The notes under the pieces were generated by a model. That model was not told the origin of the DNA, did no database searches, and worked only from the letters and a program-made list of their open reading frames with translations. The translations under genes and the position numbers were made by a program. Of a DNA stretch of 5,365 nt, positions 1 through 4,187 are shown in pieces. The stretch comes from Nitrospira defluvii (GTDB lineage Bacteria; Nitrospirota; Nitrospiria; Nitrospirales; Nitrospiraceae). How positions within the stretch are numbered: position 1 is the first letter of the stretch; each line of letters begins with the position of its first letter. The stretch is from positions 1 to 5,365 of the forward strand of contig JACQHN010000298.1 of the NCBI GenBank assembly GCA_016199015.1, in the 5' to 3' direction.

Positions 1-12
1 CAGAAGCGCCAT
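1..12 (-). CDS. Start of a divergent gene, only the first four codons in the window
   Basis: On the minus strand an ATG at 12-10 opens a frame reading M-A-L-L before the window ends. It is called because a near-perfect Shine-Dalgarno (AGAAGGAGG on the minus strand, 29-21) sits 8 nt upstream, and a good sigma70-type promoter lies further upstream at 135-106. The product cannot be identified from four residues. It is transcribed away from the DUF192 gene, so the intervening region is a divergent control region. The start is well supported by its ribosome binding site, but the gene itself is an inference until the flanking sequence is seen. Confidence 0.5.
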
Positions 13-55
13 GGCCTGTGCCTCCTTCTCAGTTCCTTTAATGACGGATAAGATG

Positions 56-85
56 TTGACAATTTCGTGCCGCCGCGACCATAGT
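56..85 (+). promoter_or_regulatory. Possible promoter for the DUF192-Rieske-aminotransferase cluster
   Basis: A perfect -35 hexamer TTGACA (56-61) is followed after 18 nt by CATAGT (80-85), which matches four of six -10 positions. The predicted start near 92 leaves a leader of about 150 nt before the first reading frame. The inverted repeat at 71-93 covers the -10 completely. No better plus-strand promoter is visible between 94 and 240. The -10 is weak, so this remains tentative. Confidence 0.35.
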
Positions 86-93
86 TCGCGGCG
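71..93. repeat. Perfect 8-bp inverted repeat with 7-nt loop in the divergent control region
   Basis: CGCCGCGA (71-78) and TCGCGGCG (86-93) are exact reverse complements separated by CCATAGT. The repeat overlaps the -10 of the possible plus-strand promoter. It also falls about 6-28 nt into the predicted minus-strand transcript. It could be a repressor operator acting on both directions, or an RNA hairpin in the minus-strand leader. There is no T-tract, so it is not an intrinsic terminator. Confidence 0.5.
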
Positions 94-105
94 AAACAGG
101 TCCGC

Positions 106-135
106 ATTCTATGCCGCCGTTCTCCGGCAAGTCAA
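106..135 (-). promoter_or_regulatory. Predicted sigma70 promoter for the divergent minus-strand gene
   Basis: Read on the minus strand, TTGACT (135-130) is followed after 18 nt by TAGAAT (111-106). Each hexamer has one mismatch to consensus. Transcription would start near position 99, giving a leader of roughly 85 nt before the ATG at 12. That leader contains the perfect inverted repeat at 71-93. Confidence 0.55.
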
Positions 136-239
136 CAGAGTGAGACTCGGGAAGAAGGCCTAGCACTCGGAAAGTCATGGGGCTTTGGGCCCAATGTACA
201 TGCGGCTCTGCGCGTGTGTGATCAATTGAGGATGCATCA

Positions 240-266
240 ATGTCCGATAGCGTTTGGTTATGGTAA
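240..266 (+). CDS. Possible 8-codon upstream ORF overlapping the DUF192 start
   Basis: ATG at 240 reads M-S-D-S-V-W-L-W and stops at TAA 264-266. It has a usable Shine-Dalgarno (GAGG, 228-231) with 8-nt spacing, whereas the DUF192 ATG at 260 has none nearby. The stop codon lies inside the first codons of the DUF192 gene, a 7-nt overlap typical of translational coupling. Two of the eight codons are tryptophan, but no attenuator hairpins are visible. It may be a leader peptide that delivers ribosomes to the DUF192 start, or a chance ORF. Confidence 0.3.
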   Translation: MSDSVWLW

Positions 267-757
267 AGAGAACGGGCGGATCTGAATCGGAACAGCGTCG
301 CAAGAAAATCGTGACGTTCGTCCTCTTGGTGATTTTGCTGATCAGCGTGAGCCTATTTCTCGGAGGTCCGAAGGAATCTGACCTTATCATTGTGGAATTT
401 CCGAACGGGAAGACCATGGAGACGGAAGTGGCCAGCACGCCCGAGAAGCTGCTGTTCGGTCTCGCGTTCCGTGAAGGATTGCCAGCCGACACGGGGATGC
501 TTTATATCTTTGAGTCGACGGGCTTGCATCGGGTTCGGACCAGGCAGTTCCGTATCCCCGTCGATATGTTGTGGATTGATGAGAGCCACCATGTGGTGCA
601 TATCTTGGAGCAGGTGCCGCCCTGCGCGCAGGATCCTTGCCCGCTGTATGGACCCCCGCCCGAGCCGGTTCGTTATTTGATCGAGGCCGATGCGGGCTAC
701 GTACGTCGCGAAGGAATTGCGGTGGGAATGGAGCTCAAGTTTACGCTTCGTATGTGA
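260..757 (+). CDS. DUF192 family protein with N-terminal membrane anchor
   Basis: This is a 165-residue protein. Basic residues at 3-16 are followed by a hydrophobic segment at about 18-35, predicting a single N-terminal membrane anchor or uncleaved signal with the rest outside the cytoplasm. The remainder is a DUF192 domain: a TPEKLLFGLAFREGLPADTGM-like stretch at 60-80, IPVDMLWID at 99-107, a VPPCAQDPCPLYG-like segment at 119-131, and a G-Y plus GI-VG ending at 146-156. DUF192 proteins are small beta-rich proteins of unknown biochemical role. The usual FWMKNT motif before IPxD is replaced here by VRTRQF (92-97). ATG 260 is preferred; TTG 254 is in frame but neither has a good ribosome binding site, and coupling to the mini-ORF at 240 would explain that. 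The family call is firm, the function unknown. Confidence 0.85.
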   Translation: MVKRTGGSESEQRRKKIVTFVLLVILLISVSLFLGGPKESDLIIVEFPNGKTMETEVASTPEKLLFGLAFREGLPADTGMLYIFESTGLHRVRTRQFRIPVDMLWIDESHHVVHILEQVPPCAQDPCPLYGPPPEPVRYLIEADAGYVRREGIAVGMELKFTLRM

Positions 758-774
758 GGAAATCGGAGTTGCTT

Positions 775-1092
775 ATGGAAGGGTTTCAGTGTGTGGCCAA
801 GGTCGAGGATATTCCTCCCGGCCAAGTCAAGGTTGTGAAAGTGAACGAGCGGGCCATCGCGGTGTTTAATATCGAAGGACGCTTTCATGCCATTTACAAT
901 GCCTGTCCTCATGAAGGCGGCCCCTTGAACAAGGGGCGTGTGAAGGGTCACGTCGTCTCCTGTCCCTGGCATGACCTGGCGTTCGATGTTCGAAACGGAC
1001 AAGGGACGGATGGGGGGGGCTACTGCGTCGGTAGCTACGATGTGCGCGTCGAAGAGGGGCAAGTGTTCGTCGGGGGGCGGCGTAAAGTATAG
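775..1092 (+). CDS. Small Rieske-type [2Fe-2S] ferredoxin
   Basis: This is a 105-residue soluble protein. It has a complete Rieske cluster-binding signature: C44-x-H46, then 16 residues, then C63-x-x-H66, with the typical WHDLAFDVRNG context after the second pair. Two Cys and two His hold a [2Fe-2S] cluster. Single-domain proteins of this size are usually cytoplasmic electron carriers for oxygenases, or NirD-like subunits; which partner applies here is not evident from the neighbours. No signal peptide or membrane anchor is present, so it is not a bc1-type Rieske subunit. ATG 775 is chosen because GGAG at 765-768 lies 6 nt upstream; the frame is open further upstream but that part overlaps the DUF192 gene and is not Rieske-like. 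It starts 17 nt after the DUF192 stop. A run of eight G (1012-1019) encodes G80-G82. Confidence 0.9.
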   Translation: MEGFQCVAKVEDIPPGQVKVVKVNERAIAVFNIEGRFHAIYNACPHEGGPLNKGRVKGHVVSCPWHDLAFDVRNGQGTDGGGYCVGSYDVRVEEGQVFVGGRRKV

Positions 1093-1131
1093 TCCCGCCG
1101 ACGGTTGATTCGGAATCACAAGAGAAGTGTG

Positions 1132-1464
1132 ATGAGTCCATCAAGCAAGGTCGCGCCAACGGGAACTGAGCAGGAGCCGGAAGCCAAAACCTTCACGGCC
1201 CGACTGGGAGCTGCTGTCCACATCCACTTGTGGGAAGATCGCACGAGAGGGGAGCAGTGGGTCCCGATCTATGATGCCACTGTTATGCCTCTGGTCGAGG
1301 ACGATTTTCTTCGCATCGCCAGTAATAACGCCGTCGATAACGGGCAGCGAATGTTTGAGTTCAAGCCTGTAGCAATCGGGACTCACCGGCTGGTGTTTGA
1401 AAAGCGGATGGGCTGGAAATTCACGGCTGAAGACCGACAGATTTATTATGTGACTGTGTCCTGA
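1132..1464 (+). CDS. Small beta-sandwich protein resembling the chagasin (inhibitor I42) family
   Basis: This is a 110-residue protein without signal peptide or membrane segment. After a polar N-terminus (1-20) the pattern of strands resembles chagasin-type Ig-like domains. VHIHLWEDRTRGEQW (29-43) sits where the family has an L-x-EN-x-TTG-Y-x-W segment. FEFKPVAIGTHRLVFE (75-90) matches the F-x-F-x-A-x-x-x-G-x-x-x-L-x-F pattern, and a YYVTV strand ends the protein. The loops that would touch a cysteine protease (NPTTG, GxG, RPW) are not conserved: they read DRTRG, a Gly-poor stretch and R-M-G-W. A protease-inhibitor role is therefore doubtful. Start: AGAGAAG (1121-1127) precedes ATG 1132 by 4 nt; an upstream TTG 1105 is in frame but unsupported. 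It lies 39 nt after the Rieske gene and 26 nt before the aminotransferase. Family assignment is from pattern only. Confidence 0.75.
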   Translation: MSPSSKVAPTGTEQEPEAKTFTARLGAAVHIHLWEDRTRGEQWVPIYDATVMPLVEDDFLRIASNNAVDNGQRMFEFKPVAIGTHRLVFEKRMGWKFTAEDRQIYYVTVS

Positions 1465-1490
1465 CAAGTAGAGGCGGTGAGAACTGCGTC

Positions 1491-2330
1491 ATGCCTGACA
1501 TTGCCTATGTGAATGGTCGCTTTGGTCCGCTGGCTGACGCAGTTGTCAGTGTCGAGGATCGTGGGTTTCAGTTCGGTGACGGTGTGTATGAAGTCATTCG
1601 CACCTATCGCGGGCAGCTATTTTCGGTCGAGGCGCATCTGGCCCGTCTTGAACGGAGTGCGCAGGCCCTGCAGCTTCCACTCGGTCACACGCGGGCACAG
1701 TGGACCTCGTTGATTCATGAAGGTCTACGGCTGAGCCGATTCCCAGAGACCAAAATTTATCTGCAGATCACCCGCGGACAAGCTCCCCGCGATCATCCCT
1801 TTCCCATTGACCTCACGCCGACCACAGTCCTGACGTTTCGCGAGCTTCGTCCGCTTGAGACATCGGTTCGCAGCGCCGGGGTCCAGGCCATCACGATCGA
1901 CGACATTCGCTGGGGACGCTGCGATATCAAGAGTGTGAATTTGCTGGCGAATGTGCTGGCGCGTCAGCGGGCCAAGGAGGCCGGGGCATTTGAGGCGATC
2001 TTGGTTCGAGAAGGCATGGTGACCGAGGGGTCTGTGAGCAATGTGGTGGTGGTGCGGAACGGTGCCATCCAGACCGCTCCTGAAGGGCACAGAATTCTGT
2101 CTGGCGTGACACGTGCGGTTGTCTTGGAATTGGCGAAGAAAGAAGGGATTCCCGTTTCGGAGACCTTTGTCAGTCGGGAAGAGGTGCTCACGGCAGCAGA
2201 AGTCTTTTTGACAGGAACGACCGTGGAAGTGTTGTCCGTGGTGCGCGTCGACGGACAGGTGATCGGAGACGGTGCGCCTGGCGCCGTGTCACGACTCTTG
2301 TCTGCCAGGTGGAACGCCTTGATCGGATAG
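1491..2330 (+). CDS. dat: D-amino acid aminotransferase (fold-type IV PLP enzyme)
   Basis: This 279-residue protein is full length for the family. It transfers the amino group between D-amino acids and 2-oxo acids (D-alanine plus 2-oxoglutarate to pyruvate plus D-glutamate), normally feeding peptidoglycan precursors in the cytoplasm. Visible landmarks are DRGFQFGDGVYEVIR (23-37), Arg52 for the PLP phosphate, catalytic Lys147 in DIKSVNLL, and Glu179 in VTEGS, which contacts the pyridine nitrogen. R100-x-H102 in TRGQAPRDH is the substrate-carboxylate pair of the Bacillus D-amino acid enzyme. All of these sit two residues after their positions in the Bacillus YM-1 enzyme (Y31, R50, R98, H100, K145, E177, recalled from knowledge). 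The R-x-H pair favours D-amino acid specificity over branched-chain aminotransferase or aminodeoxychorismate lyase, the main alternatives. A weak Shine-Dalgarno (GGTGA, 1476-1480) precedes ATG 1491. It is the last gene before the terminator at 2378. Confidence 0.9.
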   Translation: MPDIAYVNGRFGPLADAVVSVEDRGFQFGDGVYEVIRTYRGQLFSVEAHLARLERSAQALQLPLGHTRAQWTSLIHEGLRLSRFPETKIYLQITRGQAPRDHPFPIDLTPTTVLTFRELRPLETSVRSAGVQAITIDDIRWGRCDIKSVNLLANVLARQRAKEAGAFEAILVREGMVTEGSVSNVVVVRNGAIQTAPEGHRILSGVTRAVVLELAKKEGIPVSETFVSREEVLTAAEVFLTGTTVEVLSVVRVDGQVIGDGAPGAVSRLLSARWNALIG

Positions 2331-2337
2331 CGGCCCC

Positions 2338-2366
2338 TTGCTTTCAATAATATGGCATGGTATTGT
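2338..2366 (+). promoter_or_regulatory. Weak candidate promoter ahead of rimP-nusA-infB (extended -10)
   Basis: TTGCTT (2338-2343) is separated by 17 nt from TATTGT (2361-2366). The -10 is preceded by TG at 2358-2359, giving the extended -10 pattern TGN-TATTGT. The hexamers match three and four of six consensus positions. Transcription would start near 2373, only a few bases before the hairpin at 2378. The alternative is that the operon is read through from upstream. Confidence 0.3.
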
Positions 2367-2377
2367 TCCCGCGCTGT

Positions 2378-2404
2378 AAGTGGGCCCAGGCCCACTTTTT
2401 TGTT
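2378..2404 (+). terminator. Intrinsic terminator after the aminotransferase gene
   Basis: AAGTGGGC (2378-2385), a CCAG loop and GCCCACTT (2390-2397) form a perfect 8-bp stem. It is followed by an uninterrupted T-run covering 2396-2401 and further T at 2403-2405. It lies 47 nt after the aminotransferase stop, so it most simply ends the upstream operon. It ends only about 20 nt before the rimP ATG, so it also sits in any rimP leader. Confidence 0.8.
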
Positions 2405-2421
2405 TGAGCATCTTTTTGTCT

Positions 2422-2939
2422 ATGAGTGAAGCGGGAGCAGTCTCTGCGGGCAAGCCCTCAGTGAAACGTGCTGAGACTCTGAACCTGCGTGTGCAGGAAG
2501 TCGCGGCTCCTATTTTACAGTCTCATGGTCTGGAGTTGGTCGAGGCGGTCTGTGTCGGCCAAGGCCCGCGGACTGTCATCCGTATCTTTATCGACAAACC
2601 GGGAGGGATCACGCTGACAGATTGTGAGCAGGCGCATCGCTCGCTGAGCCCGGCGCTTGATGTGATTGACCCCTTCCCTCATGCCTACACGCTGGAAGTA
2701 TCGTCGCCTGGCTTGGACCGTCCACTGCGGGGGGCGCAAGACTATCGGCGTTTGATCGGGCAGCCAGTGAATCTCAAGTTACGTGAACCGATTCAGGCGC
2801 AATGGCGGATTATCGGAACAGTCGTAGAGGTTGAAGATCGTGCCGTGACACTCGCGGTGCAACAAAAAAAACCACGGAAACCGTTCGGATTGAATTTGAG
2901 CAGATCGCCTTGGCGCGTCGGAAGGTGGAGTTTTCTTAG
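2422..2939 (+). CDS. rimP: Ribosome maturation factor RimP, coding frame interrupted at an A8 run
   Basis: RimP binds the 30S subunit during its assembly. The N-terminal domain is clear (about 22-90: RVQEVAAPILQSHGLELVE, then an IRIFIDKPGGITLTDCE segment). It is followed by the family hallmark LEVSSPGLDRPL (91-102) and the start of the Sm-like C-terminal domain. After K150 the same frame loses RimP character. The -1 frame from 2871 reads 22 codons containing RIEFEQIALARRKVEFS and stops at TAG 2937-2939, exactly the expected RimP ending. The switch lies in eight A (2864-2871). Joined through a -1 shift the protein is 172 residues; unshifted it is 188 residues and stops at 2986-2988. Either one A is missing from the sequence, or slippage restores the frame. 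ATG 2422 lacks a good Shine-Dalgarno; GTG 2461 (V14) is an alternative start. GTG 2380 lies inside the terminator and is rejected. Confidence 0.85.
2864..2871 (+). other. A8 homopolymer and in-frame A-AAA-AAA heptamer at the rimP frame switch
   Basis: The zero frame reads CAA-AAA-AAA-CCA at 2863-2874, placing the slippery heptamer A AAA AAA (2865-2871) in the register used for -1 frameshifting. One extra A, or a -1 slip, joins the two halves of RimP. The only downstream structure I see is a 4-bp stem ACGG/CCGT around AAA at 2874-2884, too weak and too close to be a convincing stimulator. No Shine-Dalgarno-like stimulator lies 10-14 nt upstream. Confidence 0.6.
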
Positions 2940-2984
2940 CAGCAGAGCATGCCGAGGTGGTGTGTTAACGATGAGGTGTGAGCT

Positions 2985-4124
2985 ATGAACCGAGAGTTGA
3001 TCGCAGTCATTGATGAAATCGGTCGTCAAAAAGGGATCGATAAGGCCAGGGTCATTGGCGCGATCGAGTCGGCGCTTCAAACGGCTGCAAAAAAACGATT
3101 CGGCCAGGCCGAAAACATCCAAGTAGAAATCGATGGCAAAACCGGCGAGATCTCAGTCGTCTCGAAGAAGATCATTGTCGATACGGTGGCGAATCCGAAG
3201 GCCGAGATTTCTCTGAAGGAAGCACGCCTCTATGATGAAGGCGCAGAGGTCGGCGATGAGATCGGCTCCCTGATCGAAATGGACGAACTGGGCCGCATCG
3301 CTGCCCAAACGGCGAAGCAGGTCATTTTTCAGAAGGTGCGAGAGGCTGAATGGGAAGCGGTTCAGAAAGAATATTCGACCCGCCAAGGTGACTTGGTCAA
3401 TGGAATCATTCTCGGCATGGAACGGCGAAATTTCTTGGTCGATCTTGGCAAGACCGAGGCGATTCTGCCCATTCAAGAGCAGATCCCCCGTGAAACCTAT
3501 CGTCGAGGTGATCGCGTGAAGGCCTTGCTCTTGGAGGTGCGTCGCACACCGAAAGATGTGCAGGTCATCCTTTCGCGCAGCCACCCACAGTTCGTGGCGA
3601 AGATGTTCGAGCTGGAGGTCCCGGAGGTCGGAGAAAAGATCGTCGAGATCAAGTCGATCGTCCGTGAGCCCGGCGATCGAACGAAGATCGCCGTCTCGTC
3701 GCGTGACAAGGCCGTGGACCCGGTGGGCGCCTGTGTCGGCATCAAGGGATCACGCGTGCAGGCCGTGGTGAGGGAGTTGCGTGGTGAAAAGATCGACATC
3801 ATCACGTGGACGCAAGATCCGCGCGTGTTTATTGCGGAGGCGTTGAATCCTGCCACGATCGAGAAGGTGGGGATCGACGAGGAAAAGAAATCGGCGTTGG
3901 TCGTCGTGGCGGATTCGCAACTGTCTCTGGCGATTGGAAAGAACGGGCAAAATGTGCGGCTTGCCGCGCGATTGACCGGCTGGAAGATCGACATCATCAG
4001 CGCGACGGAGTACGAGAAGGAAAAGGCTGAGCGGGATCGGGATATTAAGGCGGCCCTGGCGGAAGAGACCGAGGCACAGCGCCAGCAGGATGAAGCGCGG
4101 GCTGCGGCGCAACAGGCGGACTGA
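2985..4124 (+). CDS. nusA: Transcription elongation/termination factor NusA
   Basis: This 379-residue cytoplasmic protein binds RNA polymerase and nascent RNA, promoting pausing, intrinsic termination and antitermination of rRNA operons. The RNA-polymerase-binding N-terminal domain covers about 1-125. An S1 domain lies at about 134-200 (GDLVNGIILGMERRNFLVDL). Two KH domains follow, with GxxG loops at GIKG 252-255 and GKNG 318-321. After KH2 only a charged 38-residue tail (342-379, rich in K, E, R, A, Q) remains. The two C-terminal acidic repeats of enterobacterial NusA are absent, as in Bacillus-type short NusA, so this is not a truncation. GAGGTG (2973-2978) lies 6 nt before ATG 2985, a strong ribosome binding site. 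The ATG overlaps the stop of the unshifted rimP frame (ATGA). NusA commonly represses its own operon; nothing in the sequence proves that here. Confidence 0.97.
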   Translation: MNRELIAVIDEIGRQKGIDKARVIGAIESALQTAAKKRFGQAENIQVEIDGKTGEISVVSKKIIVDTVANPKAEISLKEARLYDEGAEVGDEIGSLIEMDELGRIAAQTAKQVIFQKVREAEWEAVQKEYSTRQGDLVNGIILGMERRNFLVDLGKTEAILPIQEQIPRETYRRGDRVKALLLEVRRTPKDVQVILSRSHPQFVAKMFELEVPEVGEKIVEIKSIVREPGDRTKIAVSSRDKAVDPVGACVGIKGSRVQAVVRELRGEKIDIITWTQDPRVFIAEALNPATIEKVGIDEEKKSALVVVADSQLSLAIGKNGQNVRLAARLTGWKIDIISATEYEKEKAERDRDIKAALAEETEAQRQQDEARAAAQQAD

Positions 4125-4187
4125 AGCGGCTCAACATTCATGGGCTGAATGGCAATTATCTAAGCGGGTGGAGCTAAGCGGTACTGT

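Noticed and set aside
161..168. TAGCACTC resembling one half of a CIRCE (HrcA) operator
   Set aside because: The second half, GAGTGCTA after about 9 nt, is absent, so a single half-site is likely chance.
637..774. N-terminal extension of the Rieske frame back to 637
   Set aside because: It overlaps the DUF192 gene, has no Rieske character, and ATG 775 has its own ribosome binding site.
2380..2421. Upstream GTG start for rimP at 2380
   Set aside because: It lies inside the terminator stem and would translate the hairpin and T-tract; the added residues are not RimP-like.
3089..3095. A7 run with in-frame A-AAA-AAA heptamer in nusA
   Set aside because: NusA continues normally in the same frame, and the -1 frame shows no recognisable protein. 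It serves as a contrast to the rimP site.
3497..4141. Long minus-strand open frame opposite nusA
   Set aside because: It is Ser/Arg-rich antisense shadow of a clear nusA gene with no recognisable domain.
4136..4150. Small inverted repeat ATTCA/TGAAT after nusA as a terminator
   Set aside because: A 5-bp AT-rich stem without a T-tract; infB is expected to be co-transcribed.
4161..4181. Direct repeat TAAGCGG in the nusA-infB gap
   Set aside because: Two 7-nt copies 7 nt apart are too short to call a regulatory repeat.
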